NCBI GenBank assembly: GCA_963709295.1
Contig: CAVPVW010000008.1
Span: 744,001-808,000, forward strand
Direction: 5' to 3'
Source of the DNA: JBGPQJ01 sp963709295
Lineage (GTDB): Bacteria; Chloroflexota; Anaerolineae; Anaerolineales; Villigracilaceae
DNA: 64,000 bases
The notes under the pieces are model-generated. The model was not told the DNA's origin, searched no databases, and worked only from the letters and a program-made list of their open reading frames with translations. Of this stretch, positions 20,114 through 31,753 are shown piece after piece (positions within the stretch are counted from its first letter, which is position 1; every line of letters starts with the position of its first letter). Made by a program: the position numbers and the translations under genes.

Positions 20114-22231
20114 TTATTTCAGTAGTAAATAGCCCAGGATGGCAATCACACCAACCAGCAGCGTCAGTGCATACGTGCGGACAAAACCGTTCTGCCAGAC
20201 GCGCATCATGACCGAGAGTTTCTTGGTGCCGCTGCCGAGCGCATTGGCGAACGCGTCGATACCGCGCTGGTCGGCATACTCGTTGAGCAGCACCTGGCTG
20301 ATCCAGTTGTAACCGCCGGCGATGACCGTGTCGTGGAACCAGTCATGCCAGAAGGCCCAGTCCACCTTGTCCGCCAGGAACCTGGAGATGGAGCGGTAGG
20401 GATTGATGATCAGGAACTGGTAGGCCTCGTCGATGAACCACTTGTGTTCCATGCCGAAGAAGACCGGGCCAAGCGGCCTCTTGAGCGGATCGAGTTGTCC
20501 TGATGCCAGCGGCTTCTTTCCGTAAATGAGCCAGGAGAAATAAATTGCCAGAAGGGCAAATAGCGTTGAGAGACCTGCCACGATCAAATTGAGTTCGCCC
20601 GCTTCCGCCTCACCCAGCGTATGTCCGAGCCACTCGGTCAGCAGATGAGAACCGGGAAGGGTGAAGCCAAGAACCGTCGCCATATTCAGAAGACCGCCCA
20701 GGACGGACAAGGCCGCCAGCACCATCAATGGAATTGTCATGATCCTGGGGCTTTCCTCGGCATGTGCAGCCACTTCCGTGCGCGGTTTGCCGAAGAACAC
20801 CATCCAGATCTGGCGCCCCATGTAAAAAGCGGTGAGAAATGCCGCAACGGTCAGCATCCAATAGACCGTGGGGTAATGTTTGTAGGCGTCCAACAGGATC
20901 TCGTCCTTGGACCAGAAGCCTGCAAATGGGAAAATGCCCGCCAGGGCGAGCGCGCCAATGAGGTAAAGCCAATAGCTCACCTTCATCTTCTCACGCAGGC
21001 CGCCCATGTTACGCATATCGCCGGGGTCAAAGACTTCGCCGTGTCCGCCAGCCCCCGCATCGTGGGGGTTGTGGTGGGCTAAATGATGGTGCCCCCGCTC
21101 CATGCCCAGGATGATGGACCCGGCATCCAGGAACAACAGCGCCTTGAAGAAGGCGTGCGTCGCCAGGTGGAAGATGGCCGCCACGTACGCCCCCATGCCG
21201 GCCGCCGCCACCATGAAGCCCAACTGGCTGATGGTGGAGTACGCCAGCACTTTCTTGATATCATACTGACCCGCGGCAATGGTCGCAGCGAACAGCGCGG
21301 TCGCCGCGCCCAGCATGGACACAAAGAACTGCACACTGTGATTCACGCTGAAGAGCGGCGCCGAGCGGACAATGAGATACACACCGGCGGTCACCATGGT
21401 CGCGGCATGGATCAGCGCCGAAACCGGTGTCGGGCCCGCCATCGCGTCGGGCAGCCAGACGAACAGGGGAATCTGCGCCGACTTGCCCGCCACGCCCACC
21501 ACCATCAGCAGCGTCACCGCCACGATGACCCACGGGGCGGCGTGGGCAATTTCGGGCACCTTGGCAAAGACCTCGTCGAACTGGAAGCTGCCGAATGCCC
21601 AGAATATGATAAAGGCAGCCAGGATGAATCCGAAGTCTCCCACCCGGTTGGTGATGAAAGCCTTCTTGGCTGCATTGGAGTTGGCCATCGACGGGCGTCC
21701 GAGCGTATCCATGTCGTACCAGAAACCGATCAGCAGGAACGAGCACAAACCCACGCCTTCCCAGCCGACGAAGAGCATCATGTACGAGTCCCCGCTGACC
21801 AGGATCATCATCATGGCGATGAACAGGTTCAAGAAGACAAAGAACCGCCGGAAGCGTTTCTCGTCGCCCTTAAAGCGCACATCTTCATGCATATACCCGA
21901 CAGCGTAGATGTGAATCAGCGTGCCGACGCCCGAGACGACCAGCATCATCACCACCGAGAGCGTATCCACGCGGAAGGCCCAGTCAAGCTGAAGGGTGCC
22001 GATGTGGATCCATTCCGCAAAGGGGACGATCACGGTTTCGGGATGCCCCGACAGCGAATAGGCCAGCAGCAGCGAGACGACGAACGCCCCCCCCGCCGCC
22101 AGGCTGGCCACCGCGCCGATGACTTTTTCGCCCATCCGGCCGCCCAAGGCCATGTTGATCAACAGGCCGAGCACAGGCAGAAAGACGATGAGTGGAACGA
22201 GGGAAAAGAACAGACCGGAGGCGGTTTCCAT
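20114..22231 (-). CDS. nuoL: NADH-quinone oxidoreductase subunit L
   Basis: The 705-residue distal proton-pumping subunit has the quinone oxidoreductase signature GKSAQIPLFVWLPDAMAGPTPVSALIHAATM and IKKVLAYSTISQLGFM (shown in part). The C-terminal extension forms the long lateral helix that runs along the membrane arm. A histidine-rich loop (GHHHLAHHNPHD) around residue 378 is longer than in many homologues. It lies six bases after nuoK. Confidence 0.95.
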   Translation of the reverse strand: METASGLFFSLVPLIVFLPVLGLLINMALGGRMGEKVIGAVASLAAGGAFVVSLLLAYSLSGHPETVIVPFAEWIHIGTLQLDWAFRVDTLSVVMMLVVSGVGTLIHIYAVGYMHEDVRFKGDEKRFRRFFVFLNLFIAMMMILVSGDSYMMLFVGWEGVGLCSFLLIGFWYDMDTLGRPSMANSNAAKKAFITNRVGDFGFILAAFIIFWAFGSFQFDEVFAKVPEIAHAAPWVIVAVTLLMVVGVAGKSAQIPLFVWLPDAMAGPTPVSALIHAATMVTAGVYLIVRSAPLFSVNHSVQFFVSMLGAATALFAATIAAGQYDIKKVLAYSTISQLGFMVAAAGMGAYVAAIFHLATHAFFKALLFLDAGSIILGMERGHHHLAHHNPHDAGAGGHGEVFDPGDMRNMGGLREKMKVSYWLYLIGALALAGIFPFAGFWSKDEILLDAYKHYPTVYWMLTVAAFLTAFYMGRQIWMVFFGKPRTEVAAHAEESPRIMTIPLMVLAALSVLGGLLNMATVLGFTLPGSHLLTEWLGHTLGEAEAGELNLIVAGLSTLFALLAIYFSWLIYGKKPLASGQLDPLKRPLGPVFFGMEHKWFIDEAYQFLIINPYRSISRFLADKVDWAFWHDWFHDTVIAGGYNWISQVLLNEYADQRGIDAFANALGSGTKKLSVMMRVWQNGFVRTYALTLLVGVIAILGYLLLK

Positions 22232-22237
22232 AAGCAG

Positions 22238-22540
22238 TTATCCCTTCAGGCTGTTCATCTCGTCGATGTTGATGCTGCTCTTGGTGCGGAAAATGGTCAC
22301 GATCAGCGCCAGGCCGACCGCCACTTCCGCCGCCGCCACCGTCATCACGAAGAAGACGAACAATTGCCCGCTGAAGGTATTGTGCATGCGGGCGAAGGCC
22401 ACAAAGGCCAGGTTGCCGGCGTTCAGCATCAACTCAACGGACATAAAGACCACCAGAGCGTTGCGGCGGATCAGCACCCCCATCGCACCGATGGTAAACA
22501 TGATGGCCGAGACCACGAGGTAATAGGAGACAGGCACCAT
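22238..22540 (-). CDS. nuoK: NADH-quinone oxidoreductase subunit K
   Basis: The 100-residue membrane protein has three predicted helices and the conserved acidic residues in FMSVELMLNAGNLAFVAF and in VAAAEVAVGLALIV, which form part of the proton path. Its start overlaps the stop of nuoJ by one base, which indicates translational coupling. Confidence 0.95.
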   Translation of the reverse strand: MVPVSYYLVVSAIMFTIGAMGVLIRRNALVVFMSVELMLNAGNLAFVAFARMHNTFSGQLFVFFVMTVAAAEVAVGLALIVTIFRTKSSINIDEMNSLKG

Positions 22541-23067
22541 CAGTCTCGTCCTCCCTTCTGTTTAATGGTCAGCACGATCGCGCCGATCATGGCCGTCAGC
22601 AGCAGGATGGAGGTCACCTCGAAAGGCAGCAGGTACTGGGAGAACAGCATCAAGCTCATTTCCTGAATGCTCGACATCAAGTTGAAATCAGCAGGCGGCG
22701 GCGTGATCACGCCTGTCAATGCCCCTCGCCAGATCGAATAACCAATTACCGCGAGCAGCAGGCCGCCCAGCACATACGCGGACACGCGCTGATACGAAAG
22801 CACCGAGGTGGGAGCCAGTTTCTCAGCGCCGAGCAGCATGATCACGAACAGGAACAGGACCATGATGGCGCCGGCATACACCGTCACCTGCGAAAGCGCG
22901 ATGAACGGCGCTCCCAGCAGGAGGTAGAAAATGGCCACGGTCAGGAAGTTCAGCACCAGGTTTAAGGCGGCGTAAATGCCGTTGCGGCTGATCAGTAACC
23001 CAATGGCGCTGGCGACCGCGACCACGGCAAGGACGAAGAAAACAAATAAATCCATTGTCATCGGCAT
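22540..23067 (-). CDS. nuoJ: NADH-quinone oxidoreductase subunit J
   Basis: The 175-residue membrane protein has five hydrophobic segments. The third, VTVYAGAIMVLFLFVIMLLG, contains the Tyr-Ala-Gly motif and pi-bulge region typical of subunit J. It lies four bases after nuoI and overlaps nuoK by one base. Confidence 0.95.
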   Translation of the reverse strand: MPMTMDLFVFFVLAVVAVASAIGLLISRNGIYAALNLVLNFLTVAIFYLLLGAPFIALSQVTVYAGAIMVLFLFVIMLLGAEKLAPTSVLSYQRVSAYVLGGLLLAVIGYSIWRGALTGVITPPPADFNLMSSIQEMSLMLFSQYLLPFEVTSILLLTAMIGAIVLTIKQKGGRD

Positions 23068-23071
23068 CTCC

Positions 23072-23593
23072 CTAATCCCGTGGATCCTTCATTTCGGGCA
23101 CCGAACGGGTGAACTTGCCGGGCTCGGTCACCTGAGGGGTGATCGGAATATCTGCCGGCAGGGCCTCCAGCAGCATCGCCTTGTCGTAGATGGCCTCCCG
23201 CCGGTGGGTGAAGGAAAGTTCATAATTATCGCCCAGCACGATCGCCTCGGTCGGGCAGGCATCTTCGCAATAGCCGCAGTAAATGCAGCGCAGCATGTTG
23301 ATCTCATACGTGCTGGCGTACCGGTCGCCGGGAGAGTAGCGCTGCGAGTCGGTGTTTTCAGCGGCCTCGACAAAGATCGCGTCGGCCGGGCAGGCGGCGG
23401 CGCACAGGGCACATCCGATGCACTTCTCCAGCCCGTTGTCGTAGCGCTTGAGCACATGCCGGCCGCGGAATCGCGATTTGACCGGCTTTTTCTCCTCAGG
23501 ATACTGGATGGTGACAGGCTTCTCGGTGAGGAGCATTTTTAGCGTCGTCACCATCCCGGTCATCAACTCAATGATCGGTTCAACGAACCTCAT
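23072..23593 (-). CDS. nuoI: NADH-quinone oxidoreductase subunit I
   Basis: The 173-residue protein carries two [4Fe-4S] motifs, CIGCALCAAACP and CIYCGYCEDACP, which are clusters N6a and N6b passing electrons to subunit B. I chose the ATG at 23593, with GGAGGAAAG upstream; a longer open frame to 23767 has no family similarity and overlaps nuoH. The gene overlaps the 3' end of nuoH by 14 bases. Confidence 0.94.
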   Translation of the reverse strand: MRFVEPIIELMTGMVTTLKMLLTEKPVTIQYPEEKKPVKSRFRGRHVLKRYDNGLEKCIGCALCAAACPADAIFVEAAENTDSQRYSPGDRYASTYEINMLRCIYCGYCEDACPTEAIVLGDNYELSFTHRREAIYDKAMLLEALPADIPITPQVTEPGKFTRSVPEMKDPRD

Positions 23594-24770
23594 AAGCTTT
23601 CCTCCGCAATGAACGGTCCACGAACCCAACGGCCACAAACCCTGCAATAATCGACACCAGCGGCACCAGCCAGATGAGCGCCGGGTGTACATCCTGGGCC
23701 AGCAATATGCCGACCGCGGAAATAAAGGCCAGCGCCAGCGAAAGCGGCAGCAGCACCTTCCAGCCAAACGCCATCAGGCGGTCGTAGCGCATGCGGGGCA
23801 GGGTGGCGCGCACCCACACCATGAAGAAAAGCAGGATCACCACTTTGATGAGCATATAAACCGGCCCCATCCATGGCGCCAGCCAGGTCAGAGACTGGCC
23901 GATGAACGGGATCTTGGTGATGTCCGGACCAAGGTAGCCCCCGAAGAACAGCGTGACGGCGATGGCGGAGATGACGATCATTTTGATGTATTCCGCCATG
24001 AAGAACAAAGCGAACTTCATACCCGAATATTCCGCATGATAGCCGGCCGTTAGTTCCTGCTCGGCCTCGGGCATGTCGAACGGCGCCCGGTTCACCTCGG
24101 CCAGCGTGGCGATCAGGAAGATGAGCGCCCCGGCCGGCTGCAGGATGAAATTCCACATCGGGATGCCGACCTGAACGCTGCCCCACATGAACAGCGGATA
24201 GACCTCCGCCTGCTTCTTGACAATGTCAATCATGTTCATCGACCCGGCCAGGATGATGGCGATCACGAACAGGAACCCCAGGGCCAGCTCATAACTGATC
24301 ATTTGCGCGGAGGCGCGCAAACCGCCCAGCAGCGCATACTTGTTATTGGAGGACCAGCCTGCCAGCGTGATGCCGTAGACGGCTATGGAAGTGATGGCCG
24401 TGATATACAACACACCGACGCTGATATCCGCGATATAAAGCGTTACCTGGCGGCCAAAAATGGTGACCGTTTCTCCCCAGGGGATGACCGCTGCCACCGC
24501 GATCGCCGGCACCACGGTGATGATCGGGGCCAGCAGGAAGATAAACTTCTGGGCCTGCGCCGGCGTAAGCTCTTCCTTGAAGATCAACTTGACCGCATCC
24601 GCGATCGGCTGCAGGATTCCCCACGGTCCTGTCCGGTTGGGTCCGATGCGCACCTGCATACGTGCCAATACTTTGCGTTCAAATAAGGTCAGGTAGGCAA
24701 ACCCGCCCAGCAGCATGAGGATCAGAATGATGCTTTTGATGCCCCATTCCACCCACATTGTCCAATCCAT
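23580..24770 (-). CDS. nuoH: NADH-quinone oxidoreductase subunit H
   Basis: The 396-residue membrane subunit forms the quinone-channel region of complex I. The conserved stretch RIGPNRTGPWGILQPIADAV and the acidic loop EVNRAPFDMPEAEQELTAGY (shown in part) are intact. About eight membrane helices are predicted. The start overlaps the stop of nuoG by one base. Confidence 0.95.
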   Translation of the reverse strand: MDWTMWVEWGIKSIILILMLLGGFAYLTLFERKVLARMQVRIGPNRTGPWGILQPIADAVKLIFKEELTPAQAQKFIFLLAPIITVVPAIAVAAVIPWGETVTIFGRQVTLYIADISVGVLYITAITSIAVYGITLAGWSSNNKYALLGGLRASAQMISYELALGFLFVIAIILAGSMNMIDIVKKQAEVYPLFMWGSVQVGIPMWNFILQPAGALIFLIATLAEVNRAPFDMPEAEQELTAGYHAEYSGMKFALFFMAEYIKMIVISAIAVTLFFGGYLGPDITKIPFIGQSLTWLAPWMGPVYMLIKVVILLFFMVWVRATLPRMRYDRLMAFGWKVLLPLSLALAFISAVGILLAQDVHPALIWLVPLVSIIAGFVAVGFVDRSLRRKAYEVR

Positions 24771-27214
24771 TAATGACCTCCTCGAGCCCGCTCTGCAGCC
24801 GCGATGCTCACCGGGACCGGCTCAAAGATGGGGATGCCGAAACTTCGATACACCAGGACGGTTCCTGTCGAGAGGGAATCATCCAACTTGACGACCACTT
24901 CATAATCAGCGCCCTTCAGACTCACCCGGGCCGGTTCCCCTTGTGCGAGGCCGAGCTTCCCGGCAGTGGCGGGATGAACCGCCACAAGAGGGCTGCCCGT
25001 ACGCGCCTCGAGCAGGGTGGCCGCGACCATGGTCGTGCCGCGGTCATACACCTTGCTGACGGGAACAGCCAACAGCTCATTTTCCTTGGGTCGCAGAGAG
25101 GTGCGGGAAGTCACCGGCGCAGTCACCGCCTCGCCCAAAGAAAGGTGAACACCCAGACCCTGCGAATTCCCGTACGTCGTGCCGCCGTAGTACAGATCGC
25201 CGCGGCCGATGATCGGATATTGTTCGGTCACTTCGGCCAGCCTGCCATAGGTCAGGCCTGCGAACGCCTTCACCGATGCGGCCATCCTGTTCATCACCAG
25301 TAGAGGTGAGCGGCCTTCGAGTTCCATCCCGGCAAAGCCGGCAATATCCGCGGTCAGGGCAAAATCGGATTTGATCCCGGGCCGCGCCGGCACCGCCGGG
25401 TAAAAGCGCTGGACACGGCGCTCCGCGGATGTGAAAGTCCCCTCGCGCTCGGTGTAAGCGCAGGCCGGAAGGACCACCCCTGCCAGTTTTGCTGTTTCGG
25501 TCAGGAAGAGGTCCTGCACCGCGACGAATTCCGCCGAGCGGAGTGCGTCGGCCAGGGCCGGACCGTCACCCGCCGGGTCAGCGGCTGCCACATAGACGGT
25601 CTTTCCCTTCAGTTCAGAGGCGAGGTCGAAGGCGGTGCGGAAACCCAGTTCATAGGCACCCTGGGTGTTGGGAGCATTCCACACGCCGACCAGCCCGTTG
25701 TTCGGCTTTCCGGCGCGCGATTTGACCAGGTCCGCGCAAGCTGCCGCAAGAACAGCCGAACCGGCCGTGCCGAGCCCGTCCGAGCCGTAGAAGACGACCA
25801 GGTTTTCAGCCTTGAACGCTCCGGCAAACTTTTCCTTGCCGCTCAAACCCTTGACCGTTTCGACCTCGTCGCCGTAGGCATAGCGTACGACATAGGTCGC
25901 GAATTCATCCAGCTTGGTGGCGCGGGCATTTACGACGATGACCGTTGCGCCGCGTTCGGCAGCCGCCTTGATGCGCAGGTACCAGACCGGCGCTTCATCG
26001 TGGATATCGGAGGCGACGACCAGAATGGTCGAACCCTTGACGAGGTCGCCGAGGTTGGAGCCGGCGGTCAGCCCGTATGCGGACGTGAACTCGCCTCCGC
26101 CGATCGGGGTGTAGAGCAGCGCCTTGCCGCCCAACCCGTCCGCCAGCTGCTTCAGGTTGAACAGGTCTTCATTGGAAAGTCGTCCGCCCGCCAGTATGAC
26201 CGAGTTGGGGCCGGCTGCCTTTAGTTTTTCAGCGACCCGCTTTTCGGCATCCGCGAGTTCGGCCGGCGCACCCTCAATCAGAGGTTGGGTCAGCCGTTCG
26301 GCAGATTCAGCAAAATGGTAGCCGGCGAAGCGTCCCTTGTCGCACATCCAGATCTCATTGACCTGTTCGTTCTGGCGCGGCATGGCGCGCTTGACCACCT
26401 GTTTTCCGCCCGTTTTGGCTTCGCGGCGCACGTTGAAGGTGATGTTGCAGCCCACAGCACACTGCGCGCAAATCGAGGCCGCGTTGTTCATTTCCCAGGG
26501 GCGGGCGCCGAAGCGGAAGTCCGCCGTGGTAAGCGCGCCGACCGGGCAGATGTCGGTGGTGTTGCCGCTGAAGATGGAGTCAAACCCCGGTTCGGAGTAG
26601 GTGACGATGTCGGTGGCGCGTCCGCGCTGGTAGAAGCCCAGTACCGGTTCGCCTGCAATGTCCTCCTGAAAGCGAATGCAGCGCGCGCACTGGATGCAGC
26701 GTTCGCGGTCAAGGTAGATGAGCTCGCCAAGCGGTACGCTCTTGGCGGCATGCTGCTTTTCATCAAAGATGAAACGCGAACCGCTGGAGCCGAAGGCCAT
26801 GGTGAGATTCTGCAAGGGGCATTCGCCGCCTTTGTCGCACACCGGGCAATCGAGCGGATGCGAGGTGAGCAGCAGTTCGATGATCTCCTTCTGCCCTGCC
26901 TTCGCCTTCTCGCTGGCGGTCAGCACAAGCATGCCTTCGGAGACCGGGGTCGTGCAGGCCGTTTCCAGCTTGGGACCAAACTGCAGCTTGGGGCTGCCGC
27001 TCTCGTTGAGCACGGCCTGTCCTGTCGCGCGGTCGATCATCGGACGCCCGACTTCCACCAGGCACTGACGGCACATCCCGACCGGTTCCATCTTGGGGTG
27101 GTAACAGAAGACCGGGATGTCGATGCCTGCATTTTTGGCCGCATCCACGATCAGAGTCCCGGCAGGGACGGTGACCTTAACATCGTTAATGGTGAGGTTG
27201 ACCATTTGCGCCAT
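24770..27214 (-). CDS. nuoG: NADH-quinone oxidoreductase subunit G
   Basis: The 814-residue subunit has an N-terminal [2Fe-2S] domain (CYHPKMEPVGMCRQC), the His-Cys cluster region HPLDCPVCDKGGECPLQ, and a [4Fe-4S] pair region with CIQCARCIRF. A further site, CAQCAVGCNITF, follows, then a molybdopterin-fold domain without cofactor catalysis. The C-terminal aspartate-decarboxylase-like barrel is present. It relays electrons from NuoF to NuoI. It differs strongly from the NuoG-like protein of the soluble cluster, so that gene was not part of the recent duplication. Confidence 0.94.
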   Translation of the reverse strand: MAQMVNLTINDVKVTVPAGTLIVDAAKNAGIDIPVFCYHPKMEPVGMCRQCLVEVGRPMIDRATGQAVLNESGSPKLQFGPKLETACTTPVSEGMLVLTASEKAKAGQKEIIELLLTSHPLDCPVCDKGGECPLQNLTMAFGSSGSRFIFDEKQHAAKSVPLGELIYLDRERCIQCARCIRFQEDIAGEPVLGFYQRGRATDIVTYSEPGFDSIFSGNTTDICPVGALTTADFRFGARPWEMNNAASICAQCAVGCNITFNVRREAKTGGKQVVKRAMPRQNEQVNEIWMCDKGRFAGYHFAESAERLTQPLIEGAPAELADAEKRVAEKLKAAGPNSVILAGGRLSNEDLFNLKQLADGLGGKALLYTPIGGGEFTSAYGLTAGSNLGDLVKGSTILVVASDIHDEAPVWYLRIKAAAERGATVIVVNARATKLDEFATYVVRYAYGDEVETVKGLSGKEKFAGAFKAENLVVFYGSDGLGTAGSAVLAAACADLVKSRAGKPNNGLVGVWNAPNTQGAYELGFRTAFDLASELKGKTVYVAAADPAGDGPALADALRSAEFVAVQDLFLTETAKLAGVVLPACAYTEREGTFTSAERRVQRFYPAVPARPGIKSDFALTADIAGFAGMELEGRSPLLVMNRMAASVKAFAGLTYGRLAEVTEQYPIIGRGDLYYGGTTYGNSQGLGVHLSLGEAVTAPVTSRTSLRPKENELLAVPVSKVYDRGTTMVAATLLEARTGSPLVAVHPATAGKLGLAQGEPARVSLKGADYEVVVKLDDSLSTGTVLVYRSFGIPIFEPVPVSIAAAERARGGH

Positions 27215-27218
27215 AGTG

Positions 27219-29023
<1,805 letters not shown>

Positions 29024-30212
29024 ATGGCAACCAGGTCCGCCACCAGGCAGCCCTTGGACAGCACCGGCAGGACTTGCAGGTTGTCCCAGGAGGGGGTGCG
29101 CCAGTGGACGCGGTAAGGTTTGGGACCGCCGTCGCCTTCCAGGTACACGCCCAGCTCGCCGCGCGGTGATTCGACCGCGGCGTAGATGGAGCCCTTCGGA
29201 GCGTCGAATCCCTCCGTCCACAGTTTGAAGTGGTGGATGAGCGCCTCCATGCTCGTGCCGATCTCGGAGCGGGGCGGCGGGACGAATTTGCGGTTATTGG
29301 AGCGCACCGGTCCCATCGGCAGTGTGTTCAAGGCCTGCTCGATGATACGCAGCGTCTGGCGCATCTCGTGGATGCGGACGAGGTAACGGGCATACACGTC
29401 GCCGCCTGTTTCAATCGGAACTTCGAAATCATATTGTTCATACCCGGAATACGGCGCAAATTTACGGTAATCATGCGCCACGCCGGAACCTCGCAGGCAG
29501 CCGCCCGTCAGGCCCCATGCCAGGGCGTCTTCGCCGGAAATTTTCCCGATCCCCACCGTGCGGTCAATGAACAGTGGATTCTTGGTCAGCATCGATTCGT
29601 ATTCATCGATGCGCTTCGGCATTTTCTTGAGAATATCGCGTACGGCCGCCTCGAATTCCACCGGCACATCGCGCCACAACCCGCCGGGGCGGAAGAAGGT
29701 GGTCATCATACGCTGCCCAGAGCACAACTCAAGGATGTCGATGATATATTCACGCTCACGGAAACAGTACAGGAAGGTGCTCATTGCCGCCACATCCAGC
29801 GCGGAGGTGGCCAGCCACACCAGATGAGAAGACAGCCGTTGAAGCTCGGCAATGATGACGCGGATGGCTTGTGCACGGGCGGGGACGTCCAGGTCCACCA
29901 GCTTCTCCACCGCCAGGCAGTACGCCAGGTTGTTGCCCGTGGTGTTCATGTAATCCAACCGGTCGGTCATCACTTCGGCCTTCTGGTAGGTCTTGGATTC
30001 CATGTTCTTTTCGATCCCGGTGTGCAGGAAGCCAATATCCGGGATGCAGCTCACCACCGTTTCACCGTCGAGTTCCAGCAGCAGGCGCAAGACCCCGTGC
30101 GTGGACGGGTGCTGCGGCCCCATATTCAAAATCATGGTCTCGCCCTTTATGGCGCGTTTCGAGACCAGATGTGCCATGCCTTCAAGATTGGCTTCTTCTA
30201 TCTGTGCCATGC

Positions 30213-30722
30213 CTATTCCTTCGCGTAGGGCTTGCGGACGTCGATCTCGTCGAAATTAAAGGTGAACTGCGGCTCTTCGTAACCGAGCGGATAATCCTTG
30301 CGCAGCGGGTGGCCTTCCCAATCATGAGGCATAAGGATGCGGCGCAGGTCAGAGTGGCCTTCAATATCAATGCCGAACATGTCGAAAAGCTCCCGTTCGC
30401 GCCAGTTGGCGTTGGGGTACACACCTTCGATCGTGGCAATACTGGGGCGTACTCCCGGCACCGGCACGCGCACACAGAGCGTCGCCCGGTGGGCCAGCGA
30501 GGTGAATAGATAGACAACGTGGAAGCGGGGATTCTCCTGGGGGAAATAATCCACTGCGGTGATATCGGACAGCCTCTCGAAGCCCATCTCGCGGACCCTG
30601 CTCGCGACGGCAGGAAGCTGCTCCCGCTGGATCAACAGCGTCAACTCTCCCCTGAACTCCAGTTGTTCGCCGTTAAATTGGCTTTTAAGAGCGCTGATGA
30701 AGGTTTGTTCGTTCATGGTCAC
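30213..30722 (-). CDS. nuoC: NADH-quinone oxidoreductase subunit C
   Basis: The 169-residue 30-kDa subunit has the signature ERELFDMFGIDIEGHSDLRR and the C-terminal DWEGHPLRKDYPL. It is separate from nuoD here rather than fused. The GTG start overlaps the nuoB stop; an in-frame ATG six bases later is an alternative. Confidence 0.95.
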   Translation of the reverse strand: MTMNEQTFISALKSQFNGEQLEFRGELTLLIQREQLPAVASRVREMGFERLSDITAVDYFPQENPRFHVVYLFTSLAHRATLCVRVPVPGVRPSIATIEGVYPNANWRERELFDMFGIDIEGHSDLRRILMPHDWEGHPLRKDYPLGYEEPQFTFNFDEIDVRKPYAKE

Positions 30723-31201
30723 ACCCAGTCTTTGATCTTCTCAGCATGCACCTTGGCATGCAATGTGACGATACCGTGAATCAGCGCTTCGGGGCGCGGC
30801 GGGCAGCCGGCCACATACACATCCACCGGAACGACCTCATCCACACCCTGCACAATGGCGTAATTATTGAACACCCCGCCGCACGAGGCGCAGTCTCCCA
30901 TGGCGATCACCCATTTCGGGTCGGGCATCTGGTCGTACAGCCGGCGCAGCACGGGCGCCATTTTACGCGAGACACGCCCGGCCACGATCATCAGGTCAGA
31001 CTGGCGGGGCGAGGGGCGCATCAATTCCATGCCGAAACGGCTCATATCATAATGCGAAGACTGGGCCGACATCATCTCGATGGCGCAGCAGGCCAGGCCG
31101 AACAGCATCGGCCACATCGAGCCGGTCCGGCTCCAGTTCATGACCTGTTCGAGCGAGGTGGTGACCACCCCCAGGTTGCCGAGTTTTTGTTCTACTCCCA
31201 T
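30719..31201 (-). CDS. nuoB: NADH-quinone oxidoreductase subunit B
   Basis: The 160-residue subunit binds the terminal cluster N2. The tandem cysteines in FGLACCAIEMM, CASCGGVF and AGCPPRPEALIHG supply the four ligands. I chose the ATG at 31201, which has GAGAGGAG seven bases upstream; a GTG at 31222 would add seven residues. It overlaps the end of nuoA by ten bases. Confidence 0.95.
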   Translation of the reverse strand: MGVEQKLGNLGVVTTSLEQVMNWSRTGSMWPMLFGLACCAIEMMSAQSSHYDMSRFGMELMRPSPRQSDLMIVAGRVSRKMAPVLRRLYDQMPDPKWVIAMGDCASCGGVFNNYAIVQGVDEVVPVDVYVAGCPPRPEALIHGIVTLHAKVHAEKIKDWV

Positions 31202-31548
31202 TCCAGGGCTCCTCTCTTCCACGCGTAAATGTAACCCACCATTAAAATAACGATAAAGATGATCATCTCGATCAAACCGAAGAGGCCCAACTGGCGGAAG
31301 GTGACCGCCCAGGGCAGGAAAAAGACCACTTCGATGTCGAACAGGATGAAAAGGACTGCGACCAGATAATATCGAACCGGCATGCGGCGGTTGCCGGGAC
31401 CGAGCGGTGTCATGCCCGATTCGTAAGTGGCGGCCTTGCGGCTGGTCGGGCGCTTGGGACCGAAAAGATATCCCAGCGCTATGGCAATCACCGCAACCGC
31501 GGCCGTCAGGGCAATCAAGACGCCAATGGCAACATACTCAATCAGCAT
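31192..31548 (-). CDS. nuoA: NADH-quinone oxidoreductase subunit A
   Basis: The 118-residue membrane subunit has three helices. The loop after the first contains YESGMTPLGPGNRRMPVRYY, close to the family motif, although the usual conserved Cys (YECG) is replaced by Ser (YESG). The helix FILFDIEVVFFLPWAV is intact. It is the first gene of the 14-gene operon. Confidence 0.95.
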   Translation of the reverse strand: MLIEYVAIGVLIALTAAVAVIAIALGYLFGPKRPTSRKAATYESGMTPLGPGNRRMPVRYYLVAVLFILFDIEVVFFLPWAVTFRQLGLFGLIEMIIFIVILMVGYIYAWKRGALEWE

Positions 31549-31587
31549 GGGGTGGCCTCCCGGATGTCATGGAAATACTGAAGCGCT

Positions 31588-31593
31588 AGTATA
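31588..31593 (-). promoter_or_regulatory. Candidate -10 box for the nuo operon
   Basis: On the minus strand, TATACT lies about 40 bases before the nuoA start in a very AT-rich stretch. No good -35 hexamer is seen at the right spacing, so this is a moderate guess. Confidence 0.4.
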
Positions 31594-31660
31594 ACATAAC
31601 AGAGTTTATACGTGTATATTTTCACAAACTTTGTCCGATTTCGTAAGTAAATTTTATAAT

Positions 31661-31710
31661 AAAAAAGGGTGAGAAACGTCATAAATTCAACTTGACGCTC
31701 TCGACCCTTC
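31661..31710 (-). terminator. Terminator of the dnaG-rpoD transcript
   Basis: On the minus strand an interrupted stem, AAGGGT-GAGA-CGTC pairing with GACG-TCTC-ACCCTT, is followed by six T. It lies about 45 bases after the rpoD stop and upstream of the nuo promoter region. Confidence 0.8.
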
Positions 31711-31753
31711 TAATCGGTTGCATTCCATTTTCCGGCTTATTGCAAAAGCAGGG

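Noticed and set aside
21083..22666. Long 527-codon open frame on the plus strand
   Set aside because: It is the antisense shadow of nuoL and nuoK, rich in His, Gln and Arg with no family motif.
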